A stretch of 64,000 nt of DNA from Nakamurella antarctica (lineage in GTDB: Bacteria; Actinomycetota; Actinomycetes; Mycobacteriales; Nakamurellaceae), in NCBI RefSeq assembly GCF_003860405.1, contig NZ_CP034170.1, forward strand, positions 1,116,001 to 1,180,000. The letters are read 5' to 3'. Numbering within the stretch: position 1 is the first letter of the stretch; each line of letters opens with the position of its first letter. Below the pieces are notes generated by a model. That model saw nothing but the letters and a program-made list of their open reading frames with translations. It was not told where the DNA came from and ran no database searches. A program made the position numbers and the translations under genes. Positions 1 to 9,184 of the stretch are shown here, in pieces.

Positions 1-1
1 A

Positions 2-673
2 GCTGCACGCGGGTGGCACAAATTCCTGGCGATGGAAGGTGTGGTGGCACTGGATGCCTCCCGCGATGTGCACCCTCCCAGCCCGGCGAAACGACTTCCC
101 AAGGCGCTGCCGGTGCACGAGATTACTGCGCTGATCGACAGCGTCATCGGGGACGAACCCCGACAACTGCGCGACCGTGCGATCCTGGAGTTTCTCTACG
201 GAACGGGTGCGCGGATCTCCGAAGTGATCGGACTCGATATCGGCGACGTTGATCTCGACCAGCAGTCGGCGAAGCTTCGTGGCAAGGGATCCAAGGAGCG
301 CTATGTACCCGTCGGGTCGTACGCGAAGGCGGCGCTTGCTGCGTATGTGGTCCGGGGTCGCCCCGCATTGCTGGCCGCAGGTGGCCGGAGTAATCATGCG
401 GTGTTTTTAAATGCCCGCGGTGGTCGGTTGACGCGGCAGGCTGCATGGACGATTTTGCGCTCCGCAGCAGAGCGCTCGGGTGTGGTCAGTAGAGTTTCGC
501 CGCACACCATGCGCCACTCCTTTGCCACGCACCTGCTCGAAGGCGGCGCCGATATCCGCTCGGTGCAGGAACTCCTGGGGCACGCATCAGTCACGACGAC
601 CCAGGTATACACACTTGTCACGATTGAGGCCCTGCGAGAGGTGTATGCCACTTCGCATCCGCGAGCCCGCTGA
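2..673 (+). CDS. xerD: Site-specific tyrosine recombinase XerD (5' end outside window)
   Basis: XerD works with XerC to resolve chromosome dimers at dif near the division septum. The reading frame is open from base 2, and the residues before the first ATG at 32 ([10 protein letters not shown]) look like the XerD N-terminal core-binding domain, so the gene is cut by the window edge. All catalytic residues are visible: Arg in GARISEV, Lys in [10 protein letters not shown], His and Arg in HTMRHSF, His in LLGHASV, and the nucleophilic Tyr in TTTQVYT. It lies upstream of parA-scpAB, a segregation neighbourhood conserved in actinobacteria. XerC is the alternative, but the context favours XerD. Confidence 0.93.
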   Translation, partial: AARGWHKFLAMEGVVALDASRDVHPPSPAKRLPKALPVHEITALIDSVIGDEPRQLRDRAILEFLYGTGARISEVIGLDIGDVDLDQQSAKLRGKGSKERYVPVGSYAKAALAAYVVRGRPALLAAGGRSNHAVFLNARGGRLTRQAAWTILRSAAERSGVVSRVSPHTMRHSFATHLLEGGADIRSVQELLGHASVTTTQVYTLVTIEALREVYATSHPRAR

Positions 674-840
674 GGGTCCCTGCCGCGTGGTCTTGGCCGG
701 GATTATTTTTACATCCGCAGTTGTCGACGCGCCGCGTTGTCTGCGTCGCCCCGACCCGCCTACTGTAGTGAGAGCACGCCCCGCTTGTAATCACGTGACC
801 TGGGGTTTTCTGTTTTCAGGTAGAGGGAGAAGTTACGCCG

Positions 841-1997
841 ATGAGCGCACCGGACGACGCATCCTGGATTGCGGCTGCCGGAGCGCCAAGCCGATTCCAA
901 GAGCGTTCCGCCGAGTCCACTCGCTACGAGAGTGCCCCCGCGTCCGCCGCGCCCGAGGCGAATGGCGAAACGGCCACGCGCGAAGCGCGCACGGATGAAG
1001 GCGCCAGCGAGCGCGAGAGCCACGAGGACGCCCTCTTCGCGCAGCCGACGGCCATCGCGGGCGGCAAACCCGACCACGCGGGTACGGGGCAGCTCGGCCG
1101 CATTGGCGCTATCTCCGCCCGGGCGCGCGAACGAGCAGCTGCGAAAGCCGCGGCCGAAGATCTCGAACCGGTGGTCGGTCCCACAGGCCGACCGATCAAG
1201 GTGATCCCGGAGCCGGAGCCGTTGGAGCACCACGGGCCCGCACGAGTGATCGCGATGTGCAACCAAAAAGGCGGGGTTGGGAAAACTACCTCCACCATTA
1301 ATCTCGGAGCCGCATTAGCCGGCTACGGCCGTCGAGTGCTGGTTGTCGACCTAGACCCCCAAGGCGCGCTCTCCGCGGGGTTGGGGTGCCGTCCCATCAA
1401 CTGGACCGCACGATCTACAACCTGATGCTGGAACGTTCGACGTCGATTTCCGACATCCTTGTACCCACCAAGGTTCCGGGTATGGACCTGCTTCCCGCCA
1501 ACATTGATCTTTCTGCAGCGGAAGTGCAGCTCATCAACGAGGTAGGGCGCGAACAAACCCTGGGCCGCGCGCTGCGCCCCGTACTGCACGCCTACGACTA
1601 CATCCTCATTGACTGCCAGCCATCGCTCGGTTTGCTGACGGTCAACGCGCTGGCCTGCGCCAACGCCGTCGTCATGCCGGTGGCAGCGGAGTACTTCGCG
1701 CTCCGCGGGGTGGCGCTGTTGATCGACACCATCTCGAAGGTTCAGGATCGCATCAACCCCGACCTCACGATCGACGGCATTCTTGTCACGATGTTCGACG
1801 GCCGCACCATGCACTCGCGCGATGTCATCGCTACCCTCGTGGATCAGTTCGGCGATCAGGTGTACGACACCGTGATCTCGCGGACGGTGAAGTTCCCGGA
1901 GACCACCGTCGCCGGTGAGCCGATTACCAGCTACGCGCCGACATCTGCTGCAGCACAGGCCTATTTGCAGTTGGCGCGGGAAGTGATTGCTCGATGA
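841..1997 (+). pseudogene. parA: ParA/Soj-family chromosome partitioning ATPase, interrupted by a 1-base frameshift
   Basis: This is a ParA-family Walker ATPase next to scpAB. Residues 1-135 are an actinobacterial-type variable extension. The deviant Walker A KGGVGKTT is at about 143-150 and [15 protein letters not shown] follows. The frame then leaves homology at 1383-1386 (a run of four G) and reads to a stop at 1425. The +1-shifted frame continues the family exactly ([17 protein letters not shown], then LIDCQPSLGLLTVNA) to 1997. Adding one G restores a protein of about 385 residues. No other damage is seen, so a sequencing or assembly slip is as likely as a real lesion. The stop overlaps the scpA start. 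Confidence 0.85.
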
Positions 1998-2908
1998 TGT
2001 TCGCGCCGCCGGATGCATCGCTACCCGCCGGGGCGCTCGCCGAGACGAGAGAGACTGACGCTCGTCACGCATCTGGGGCATCCGGCGCGGCGCTTGAAGC
2101 CGTAGTCGGACCGGCGCGAAAGCAGACCAGTAAGTCCTTCCACATCAGTCTTGCAAACTTCGACGGCCCCTTCGACTTGTTGCTGCAGTTGATATCCCAG
2201 CACCGGATGGACGTCACCGAAGTGGCACTGCACACCGTGACGGATGAGTTCATCAGCCACCTGAAAGCTCTGGGCAATGACTGGGATCTTGGGCAGGTCA
2301 CCGAGTTCTTGGTTGTTGCAGCAACCTTGTTGGACTTGAAGGCTGCGCGGTTACTGCCTGATGCCGATGTCGAGGACGAGGCCGATCTGGCACTGTTGGA
2401 AGCAAGGGATTTGCTCTTCGCGCGCTTGATGGCTTACAAGGCGTACAAGCAGGTTTCGCTATTGTTCCGCGAACTGGAGGCCACCGCGCAGCGACGTTAT
2501 CCGCGTGCGGTCACCCTCGAGGCCAGGTATCTCGGTCTATTGCCGGAGGTCAACATCGGCTTAGACGCGGCTGGTTTTCACGACATGGCCTCTCGCGTCT
2601 TCGCGCCGAAGCCACCCCCGGAGCAGGTATCCCTACTTCACATCCACAGCTCACCGGTGTCGGTCGGTGAGCACACCCAGATCATCCGGGACATGCTTGT
2701 TGCCAGCGGCACCTTGACCTTTTCCGAGTTGGTAGAGGGCTGCACCGAAACACTGGAGGTGATCGCTCGTTTCCTCGGTCTGTTGAACCTGTTCCGGGAG
2801 GCTGTGGTGCTCTTTGACCAACCAGAACCGTTGGGGGAGCTGAAGGTTCGCTGGACCGGCGAGGAATATGCCAGCGCCGGAATAACCACCCGTGAGGAAT
2901 ACGAATGA
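1994..2908 (+). CDS. scpA: Segregation and condensation protein A
   Basis: ScpA is the kleisin subunit of the bacterial SMC condensin and bridges the SMC heads with ScpB. At 304 residues it is slightly longer than usual because of a roughly 50-residue polar N-terminal extension. The kleisin N-terminal motif FDGPFDLLLQLISQHRMDVT begins near residue 55, and the winged-helix C-terminal part (ALYQ-like TFSELVEGCTETLEVIARFL) is intact. The start overlaps the parA stop by 4 bases (ATGA), and the gene overlaps scpB the same way, so translational coupling is likely. Confidence 0.95.
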   Translation: MMFAPPDASLPAGALAETRETDARHASGASGAALEAVVGPARKQTSKSFHISLANFDGPFDLLLQLISQHRMDVTEVALHTVTDEFISHLKALGNDWDLGQVTEFLVVAATLLDLKAARLLPDADVEDEADLALLEARDLLFARLMAYKAYKQVSLLFRELEATAQRRYPRAVTLEARYLGLLPEVNIGLDAAGFHDMASRVFAPKPPPEQVSLLHIHSSPVSVGEHTQIIRDMLVASGTLTFSELVEGCTETLEVIARFLGLLNLFREAVVLFDQPEPLGELKVRWTGEEYASAGITTREEYE

Positions 2909-3552
2909 TCGAAGCAGACGAATGCGGCGTGCTGCAGGTCGCCTATGGTGAGTTGACAGCCGAGCCGGGCGAGGATGACGACAACGAACTGGTCCCCGAG
3001 CCAGACACCGCTGTTGCCGAGGACGATCTGCCGCACGCGATCGAGGCGATTCTGTTGGTGGTCGACAACCCTGTCTCTGAAACCGCGGTGGCGTCCGCGG
3101 TAGGTTTTTCTGCCACGCGGGTTCGTGCGGAGCTCGATGCTTTAGCCGCCGAGTACACCAGAACTTCCTCCGGAATCGAATTACGAGAATTCGGCGGGGG
3201 TTGGCGGTTTTACACCCGGGACCGTTTCGCACACGTGGTCGAGCGGTTCGTATTGGACGGCCAACAAAGCAGGCTCTCGCGGGCCGCATTGGAGACTTTG
3301 GCCGTCATCGCCTACCGTCAACCAGTTACCCGTGCACGTATTGCCGCCGTCCGAGGCGTCAACGTGGACGGCGTCATCCGCACCCTGACGGCTCGCGGAC
3401 TGGCCGAAGACGTGGGAACGGACGCCGAAACTGGCGGAATGTTGTACCGCACCACGGAACTGTTTCTCGAGCGTTTGGGGTTGTCCTCCTTGGACGATCT
3501 GCCAGCGCTCGGACCCTTGCTCCCGGAAATTGATGCAGTAGAAGATGAGTGA
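2905..3552 (+). CDS. scpB: Segregation and condensation protein B
   Basis: ScpB dimers bind the ScpA kleisin in the SMC complex. The 215-residue protein has an acidic N-terminus of about 35 residues and then two winged-helix domains. The second contains the family signature LETLAVIAYRQPVTRARIAA and VRGVNVDGVIRTLTARGLAE. It overlaps scpA by ATGA, and its stop overlaps the GTG start of the next gene. The operon order scpA-scpB-rluB is the usual one in Gram-positive bacteria. Confidence 0.95.
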   Translation: MIEADECGVLQVAYGELTAEPGEDDDNELVPEPDTAVAEDDLPHAIEAILLVVDNPVSETAVASAVGFSATRVRAELDALAAEYTRTSSGIELREFGGGWRFYTRDRFAHVVERFVLDGQQSRLSRAALETLAVIAYRQPVTRARIAAVRGVNVDGVIRTLTARGLAEDVGTDAETGGMLYRTTELFLERLGLSSLDDLPALGPLLPEIDAVEDE

Positions 3553-4358
3553 TCGAGATGGCTGAAAATACAAAGTTCGAGTGGGACGAAGCCGACTTCG
3601 CCCACACCAAAAAGGGCGCGAAAGCCCAAGAGCCTGAAGGTGTTCGCCTGCAAAAGGTGCTTGCCCAAGCGGGAGTCGCCTCTCGGCGTCATGCAGAAGA
3701 TCTGATCCGAGCAGGCCGCGTCAAGGTGGACGGTTTGATCGTCCGCGAGATGGGTATGCGGGTCGACCCAGAGAACGCCGTCATTCATGTCGATGGCAAC
3801 CGGGTGGGCTTTAGTGAGAGCCAGGTGTACCTGGCTCTGAATAAAGAACCCGGCATGCTGTCGACGATGTCCGACGACCTGGGCCGCCCGCATATCGGCC
3901 AGCTGGTGCGAGATCGGACCGAGCGGCTGTTCCATGTGGGGCGCCTTGACGGCGACTCCGAGGGCCTCATTTTGCTGACCAATGATGGTGACCTTGCCCA
4001 CCGTTTGACGCACCCGTCCTACGGCGTCTCGAAGACCTACATGGCAGAAGTTCCTGGCCCGATCCCGCGCGACCTCAGTAGGAAACTGCTCAAGGGAATT
4101 CAGCTCGAAGATGGGCCCGTCAAGGTCGACTCCATTGAGATCGTGGACCAGCACAATGGGCGCGCAGTCCTCGAGCTCGTCATTCACGAGGGCCGGAACC
4201 ACATCGTCCGCCGGATGCTCGATGAGGTCGGCCACCCGGTCTCGCGCCTAGTGCGGACCAAGATCGGTGACGTGCAACTGGGACACCAGCGTCCGGGAAC
4301 TATTCGCAAGCTCAACCCTGTGGAGATCGGCCTGCTCTATCGGGCGGTCGGACTGTGA
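3549..4358 (+). CDS. rluB: Pseudouridine synthase of the RluB/RsuA family
   Basis: Isomerises a uridine in 23S rRNA (family role; the position is not provable here). It has a short charged N-terminus, an S4 RNA-binding domain at about residues 32-80 (VRLQKVLAQAGVASRRHAED) and the RluB/RluE catalytic core with the active-site Asp in VGRLDGDSEGLILLTND. The C-terminal EGRNHIVRRMLDEVGHPV motif is typical. The GTG at 3549 overlaps the scpB stop; an ATG at 3558 is the alternative start. Confidence 0.93.
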   Translation: MIEMAENTKFEWDEADFAHTKKGAKAQEPEGVRLQKVLAQAGVASRRHAEDLIRAGRVKVDGLIVREMGMRVDPENAVIHVDGNRVGFSESQVYLALNKEPGMLSTMSDDLGRPHIGQLVRDRTERLFHVGRLDGDSEGLILLTNDGDLAHRLTHPSYGVSKTYMAEVPGPIPRDLSRKLLKGIQLEDGPVKVDSIEIVDQHNGRAVLELVIHEGRNHIVRRMLDEVGHPVSRLVRTKIGDVQLGHQRPGTIRKLNPVEIGLLYRAVGL

Positions 4359-5065
4359 CGCAGGCGCCAGGGAATTCTGACCGCTTCGTCATCGCCGTCG
4401 ACGGCCCCAGTGGCACCGGCAAGTCAACGGTGTCGCGCAAGGTAGCAGCGGCGCTGAACGCTGGGTATCTCGATACCGGCGCCATGTATCGCATCGTCAC
4501 CCTCGCCGTACTCAACGCTGGCATCGACCCAGCTGACGAAGTCGGTGTGGCAAACCTATTGCCGTCATTGATGTTTGCCTCACCCGTGGACCCGGCCGAG
4601 CAAGTTCACACCCTTGCCGGCGAAGACGTGGGACGCAGCATTCGCTCAGTCCACGTCACAACGGCGGTGTCTGAGGTGTCTGCGAATCCGGCGGTGCGGG
4701 AGTGGCTCAAGGAACGGCAGCAGCAGCTTGCAGGTGCGGGCCGCATGGTGGTCGAGGGTCGCGATATTGGGACCGTCATTGCGCCCGATGCGGCCCTCAA
4801 GATCTACCTGACGGCCTCGGAGGAGGTCCGGGCCAGCAGGCGTTATAAAGAAGTGGGAGCCGCTGGAAGGACCCCGGATCTCGCAGTAGTCCGTGCAGCG
4901 ATTGCGCACCGGGACAATTACGACTCGAACCGCCTACACGCACCGCTGCAGGCGGCTGCGGATGCGATCGTGATCGACTCCACCGACCTGGATATCGCCC
5001 AGTCGGTGGAGGCAGTGCTGGTGCTCGCCGCACAACGCGGCATCAGATGGGACGGCATCAGATGA
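4355..5065 (+). CDS. cmk: Cytidylate kinase
   Basis: Phosphorylates CMP/dCMP with ATP in the cytoplasm. The Walker A motif GPSGTGKST is at about residues 17-25, followed by DTGAMYR and VEGRDIGTVIAPDA, all cytidylate kinase hallmarks, and a C-terminal YKE(V)G / RDNYDSNR lid segment. At 236 residues it has the normal length. The GTG start overlaps the rluB stop. The 3' end carries a small direct repeat (ggcatcagatg twice near 5039-5063). Confidence 0.95.
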   Translation: MTQAPGNSDRFVIAVDGPSGTGKSTVSRKVAAALNAGYLDTGAMYRIVTLAVLNAGIDPADEVGVANLLPSLMFASPVDPAEQVHTLAGEDVGRSIRSVHVTTAVSEVSANPAVREWLKERQQQLAGAGRMVVEGRDIGTVIAPDAALKIYLTASEEVRASRRYKEVGAAGRTPDLAVVRAAIAHRDNYDSNRLHAPLQAAADAIVIDSTDLDIAQSVEAVLVLAAQRGIRWDGIR

Positions 5066-5076
5066 GGCGGCAGTAG

Positions 5077-5742
5077 ATGCGGTGGCATCACTTGGGCGGT
5101 GCGTCCGATCCGGTACCGCCGAACACCAAGGCGCACGCGGTAGATCGCGGACGCCGCATCGGAATCGTGTTGGCGCTGCTGGTCTATCGGATGCGGCTGC
5201 AGGGCGTGGCCCGGATCCCGCCCACTGGGCCCGTGATCTTTGCGGTCAACCACTCCAACACGTTGGACGGCCCGATCCTGTTCGGCGCATTACCCCGCCG
5301 GGTATCGTTTCTGGTGAAAGCTGAGATGTTCCACGGGCTTCTGGGCTGGCTACTGAAGGCCGTCGGCCAATACGGACTCAACCGCGATGTTCCCGACAGG
5401 GCGCCGCTGATGAGTGCGCTGGCCCAGTTGAAGGCCGGCGGCAGCATCGGAATTTTTCCTGAAGGAAGCCGCGGCGACGGCGGTGTCGAGTCCGTGTTCA
5501 ACGGGGCTGGTTGGTTGGCTGCCCGTTCTGGTGCCTCGGTGGTACCGATCGCGATGCGCGGCACCCGTCGTCCAACCGGAACGAGTCGCCGGTTTCGTCC
5601 GAGGGTCGAAGTGCTCATCGGCGAGGCGTTTGCGGTCTTGCCTGGAGCGGGCAGGACGGCAGTGAATGCGGCGACGGCGGAAATTCGTGAGAAACTAAAG
5701 AGTCTGGTCGAAGAGTTGGACCAGGCTGAAACATCGCAGTAG
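5077..5742 (+). CDS. PlsC-like 1-acyl-glycerol-3-phosphate acyltransferase
   Basis: Predicted membrane-associated lysophospholipid acyltransferase of 221 residues. The catalytic H-x4-D motif is NHSNTLDGP near residue 60, and the substrate-binding block is FPEGSRGDGG. A hydrophobic stretch (GIVLALLVY) precedes it. GAGG lies about 8 bases before the ATG. It sits 11 bases after cmk and before der, a placement common in actinobacteria. The exact acyl acceptor cannot be read from the sequence. Confidence 0.88.
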   Translation: MRWHHLGGASDPVPPNTKAHAVDRGRRIGIVLALLVYRMRLQGVARIPPTGPVIFAVNHSNTLDGPILFGALPRRVSFLVKAEMFHGLLGWLLKAVGQYGLNRDVPDRAPLMSALAQLKAGGSIGIFPEGSRGDGGVESVFNGAGWLAARSGASVVPIAMRGTRRPTGTSRRFRPRVEVLIGEAFAVLPGAGRTAVNAATAEIREKLKSLVEELDQAETSQ

Positions 5743-5838
5743 GTCTTCACTCAGCTGTACCGCGCCGGCATCGGGTGGCGCGGATTCGGTCGAAACGCTG
5801 TCACGGCGTGTTCGAGAACCGCACATTAAGGAAATAAC

Positions 5839-7302
5839 GTGACTGAATTTAGCGAAGCACGCCCGCTCGAAGAAGCGGTGCCCGGAGACGGAACCTGGGC
5901 CGACGACGGGGATCTCGCCAGCTGGGAAGATGGCGGCGACTACGAATTAGACGCCACCGGCGAGCACGTCGAGGCTGTTCGAGTCCCCACTCTCGCCATC
6001 GTGGGCCGGCCCAACGTCGGTAAGTCCACCCTTGTCAACAGGATCATTGCGCGCCGTGAGGCAGTCGTGCAGGACATCCCCGGTGTGACCCGTGACCGCG
6101 TTTCGTACGACGCGTTGTGGCGCGGCCGCCGCTTCACCGTGGTCGACACCGGGGGTTGGGAGCCCAAGGTCGACGGGCTGCAAGCCGCAGTCGCGCTGCA
6201 GGCCGAGTACGCGATGAAGACATCCGACGCAGTTCTTGTAGTGGTCGACGCCATGGTTGGCGCTACCGAGACCGACGAGGCCATCGCCCGGGTGTTGCGC
6301 CGCTCCAAGAAGCCCGTCATTCTTGTTGCTAACAAGGTCGATGACGAGCGCGCGGTCTCTGATGCCGCGCAGTTGTGGAACTTGGGTCTGGGCGAGCCGT
6401 TCGCGGTCTCCGCGCTCCACGGCCGCGGCTCCGGCGACCTGCTCGACATCATCCTCGACAAGCTGCCGGAAACCCCGGAAGAAATCTGGGACGCCGTCGG
6501 CGGGCCGCGGCGTGTAGCGCTGGTAGGTAAGCCGAATGTCGGAAAATCCTCGCTGCTGAACAAGCTCACGGGTGAGAACCGCGCCGTAGTCGACTCTGTC
6601 GCCGGCACCACGGTCGATCCGGTCGACTCGCTCGTCGACTTGGACAACGAAGTCTGGCGATTTGTCGACACTGCCGGTTTGCGTAAGCGCGTGAAGTTTT
6701 CCGGCGGTATGGAGTATTACGCGTCGCTTCGGACCCAGGGAGCCATTGAGTCTGCCGAAGTCGCCGTGGTGCTGGTCGACTCGTCAGAGCCGCTGAGCGA
6801 GCAGGACCAGCGGGTAATTTCGATGGTGGTCGACTCTGGCCGGGCCGTCGTGATCGCTCTGAATAAGGCAGACCTGGTGGACGAGGAGCGCCGCGACCAG
6901 ATCGACAAGGAATTGGAACGGGATTTGGTGCGGGTGCCGTGGGCAGCCGTGATCAATATTTCTGCCATGACGGGGAGTCGGGTTCACCGGTTGGCCCCCG
7001 CGCTCCGCACGGCCCTTGCATCCTGGGATAAGCGCATCCCGACAGGTCAGCTCAACTCTTGGCTGGGGGAAGTGATCGCGGCCAATCCACCACCCGTGCG
7101 TGGCGGACGTCAGCCGCGGGTGCTGTTTGCGACGCAGGCGGCAAACCGTCCGCCGACATTCGTGCTGTTCACCAGCGGTTTCCTGGAGGCGGGATACCGG
7201 CGATTCCTGGAACGTCGACTGCGCGAAGAATTCGGGTTCGAAGGGTCGCCGATCCGCATCAACGTGCGCGTCCGCGAGAAGCGGGAACTGCGCAAGAAGT
7301 AG
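5839..7302 (+). CDS. der: Ribosome biogenesis GTPase Der (EngA)
   Basis: A double GTPase needed for maturation of the 50S subunit. After an acidic actinobacterial extension of about 48 residues, the first G domain begins with GRPNVGKST (about 56-64) and has DTGG and NKVD. The second has [13 protein letters not shown] and NKAD. A KH-like domain ends the protein with [13 protein letters not shown]-type sequence. The length of 487 is normal for the phylum. AAGGAAA sits just before the GTG start. Confidence 0.97.
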   Translation: MTEFSEARPLEEAVPGDGTWADDGDLASWEDGGDYELDATGEHVEAVRVPTLAIVGRPNVGKSTLVNRIIARREAVVQDIPGVTRDRVSYDALWRGRRFTVVDTGGWEPKVDGLQAAVALQAEYAMKTSDAVLVVVDAMVGATETDEAIARVLRRSKKPVILVANKVDDERAVSDAAQLWNLGLGEPFAVSALHGRGSGDLLDIILDKLPETPEEIWDAVGGPRRVALVGKPNVGKSSLLNKLTGENRAVVDSVAGTTVDPVDSLVDLDNEVWRFVDTAGLRKRVKFSGGMEYYASLRTQGAIESAEVAVVLVDSSEPLSEQDQRVISMVVDSGRAVVIALNKADLVDEERRDQIDKELERDLVRVPWAAVINISAMTGSRVHRLAPALRTALASWDKRIPTGQLNSWLGEVIAANPPPVRGGRQPRVLFATQAANRPPTFVLFTSGFLEAGYRRFLERRLREEFGFEGSPIRINVRVREKRELRKK

Positions 7303-7325
7303 CCCTGTGTGTTGCTGCGCCGATG

Positions 7326-7352
7326 CACCGCGATGTGCGGGTGTGTTTTTTT
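7326..7352 (+). terminator. Rho-independent terminator after der
   Basis: A short GC stem (CACCGC with GCGGGTG, one bulge) around a 5-base loop is followed by TGTTTTTTT. It lies 24 bases after the der stop and separates it from the next operon. Confidence 0.65.
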
Positions 7353-7453
7353 AGTTCACATTGTGGTCTCGGCGCAGCTGCCAGGTGTAGTACTCCGTAG
7401 GCTGGGTAAGTCGTTCGTGGTCAGTCCAGTTCAACGGAGCAAAGAGGTGCGCA

Positions 7454-7588
7454 ATGGCGTGGTGGGGTTGGTTGATCATCGTGGTGATACTTCTGGCGGT
7501 GTCGTTCGCCGGATTCGTCGCGATCCAGAAGAAGCGCAGGCAGGGCGGCGTGATCATCGCCGGACGCACTCCTAAGAAGCGCACATGA
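7454..7588 (+). CDS. Small single-pass membrane peptide (44 residues)
   Basis: The frame starts MAWWGWLIIVVILLAVSFAG, one clear transmembrane segment, and continues into a basic tail (QKKRRQGG ... TPKKRT) that suggests a cytoplasmic C-terminus. An AAAGAGGTG ribosome-binding site precedes the ATG by a few bases, and the stop overlaps the ATG of the PRC-barrel gene (ATGA), which argues for real, coupled translation. I do not recognise a family. Confidence 0.72.
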   Translation: MAWWGWLIIVVILLAVSFAGFVAIQKKRRQGGVIIAGRTPKKRT

Positions 7589-8175
7589 GCACGTTGATGC
7601 GCGCGAGCGAGATCGCCAAACGGCCCGTGGTGACCTTCGACGGCGAAGACATCGCTGAGATTAAGGACATTGTCTATGCCGCTCACGGCGGTCATGTGGG
7701 TGGTTTTAGCCTCAACGGCAGGTCATTCTTCGCCGGAAAAATGAAAACTGCTCTCCCGTGGGCATCCGTTGCGGCCCTGGGACCAGATGCGGTCATGGTC
7801 GCCAGCGAGGAGTCCCTCGTGCCGCTGGCCGATGTGCTGGCCGAGGCGGAAGCTTCTGGAACGTCCTCCCGTGGAGACATTCTCGGGTCGCAAGTGTTGA
7901 CCGAGGACGGCACCGCGCTGGGCAAAGTCGTCGATGTGATCATTGAGGTGGCCGACAACCCGGGCGAAGCCGCAGACGTAGTGGGATATGAAATCGAGCC
8001 GTCCGAGGGGATGGGCGAGAGCGGTCGGCTGTTGATCCCATTGCCTGACACGTTGTCAGCGTCCGGGGAGCACCTGATGGTGCCAAACGCCACCCGCGAG
8101 TTTGTTTCTCATGATTTGGCGGGGTTTGGCGCTGCGGTCATCGCTTTCCGGGCACGTTTGGAAGGACAGATCTGA
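7585..8175 (+). CDS. PRC-barrel domain protein
   Basis: A 196-residue soluble protein with two PRC-barrel-like repeats: one at about residues 5-75 (MRASEIAKRPVVTFDGEDIA) and one at about 90-180 (ILGSQVLTEDGTALGKVVDV). PRC barrels occur in the ribosome maturation factor RimM and as stand-alone, possibly RNA- or quinone-associated domains. No specific role can be given. It is translationally coupled on both sides (to the 44-residue peptide and to a second PRC protein). Confidence 0.82.
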   Translation: MSTLMRASEIAKRPVVTFDGEDIAEIKDIVYAAHGGHVGGFSLNGRSFFAGKMKTALPWASVAALGPDAVMVASEESLVPLADVLAEAEASGTSSRGDILGSQVLTEDGTALGKVVDVIIEVADNPGEAADVVGYEIEPSEGMGESGRLLIPLPDTLSASGEHLMVPNATREFVSHDLAGFGAAVIAFRARLEGQI

Positions 8176-8606
8176 TGAGATTCTCCGAAGGAAAAGGTCA
8201 CAAGGTTGTCAGCACCGGCAACGCGGAAACTGTGGGTAAGGTCGCGGCTTTCGTCGTCGATCCTCAGACTGCGACCGTGGCTGCGCTCACCTTGGCGAAG
8301 ACCGGTGAGTTAGGTACGTCGCTCGCTTGGCCGAATATCACCGGCTTTGGCCCTGATGCAGTGACAGTCGCTGGCGCCAGCGCGCTCCAGATCGCTGATG
8401 AGCGCATCGCTTATCTGGCCGACAAAAGCCGCGAGCTTGTGAAGAAGCAAGTGCTGACGCAGGCGGGTCGCCGGCTGGGTGTTGTCCAGGACGTGGATTT
8501 CCACCCGGGTACTGGCCAGATCGCGACGCTTCTGCTCGACACCGGCGAGATCGAGGGAAACCGGCTTGCTGGGATCGGATCGTATGCGGTGATAGTCCGT
8601 TCTTGA
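8175..8606 (+). CDS. Second PRC-barrel protein
   Basis: A 143-residue relative of the upstream protein, with two short PRC-type units (residues about 3-75 and 90-140: VLTQAGRRLGVVQDVDFHPG). The ATG shares its A with the preceding TGA, so the pair is almost certainly co-translated. It ends four bases before a convergent gene, and no terminator is visible between them. Confidence 0.82.
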   Translation: MRFSEGKGHKVVSTGNAETVGKVAAFVVDPQTATVAALTLAKTGELGTSLAWPNITGFGPDAVTVAGASALQIADERIAYLADKSRELVKKQVLTQAGRRLGVVQDVDFHPGTGQIATLLLDTGEIEGNRLAGIGSYAVIVRS

Positions 8607-8610
8607 CCGG

Positions 8611-9069
8611 TTAGTTGGTGGTAGAGCCCCACACTGCTTCAGCGCCGCTGTCCCCGGTTCGTACTACATGGACAACAGTGCCGATCCCGCCCACCAGCGA
8701 AAGAATGATTGCCGTAATAGGTAGCCATTTGGGTACCAAGTTGGATGATTTCCGCTGCCTGTTCAAGTAATAGACGGCGACGGCAGCCACGAGCAGGCCG
8801 AGCGCCCACCACAGCATCGAGTCGCCGAGTTCGGCATGCTTGCCGACATTGATGCCAAGTCGCGACTGGAGGGTTTCGCCTGATTCTTTCGCGACATAGG
8901 TAAAAACCACTCCCAGCGTGGCTATAGCCAGTGGACCCCAACCGGCCCATTTGCGAAACCGTGGCCACAGTGACGCCAGGACTACCGAAACTGCCGCCAA
9001 GGGGAGGAACACCACTGCGGCGTGGACGACCAGGGGGTGGACCGGGAGTCCGAAGATGGTGTCAAACAT
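8611..9069 (-). CDS. DUF2231 four-helix membrane protein
   Basis: The N-terminus MFDTIFGLPVHPLVVHAAVV is the DUF2231 signature (conserved HPLxVH). The 152 residues form about four membrane helices. The biochemical role of the family is unknown; the conserved histidines have suggested haem or metal binding. A GAGAGG site precedes the ATG. Confidence 0.88.
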   Translation of the reverse strand: MFDTIFGLPVHPLVVHAAVVFLPLAAVSVVLASLWPRFRKWAGWGPLAIATLGVVFTYVAKESGETLQSRLGINVGKHAELGDSMLWWALGLLVAAVAVYYLNRQRKSSNLVPKWLPITAIILSLVGGIGTVVHVVRTGDSGAEAVWGSTTN

Positions 9070-9184
9070 GGATGCCTCTCAGGGCGCCAAAGTCACACGC
9101 TCAGGCCGCCGTCTCTTTCCCCAGCGTATCGATACTGGGATGTGGTTGGCGCCAAATTGTTCTGTGTTGATCCGGGAACCGGAT

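Noticed and set aside
3318-4235. 305-codon minus-strand frame opposite rluB
   Set aside because: A shadow of scpB and rluB, both of which are clear; no motif in the antisense product.
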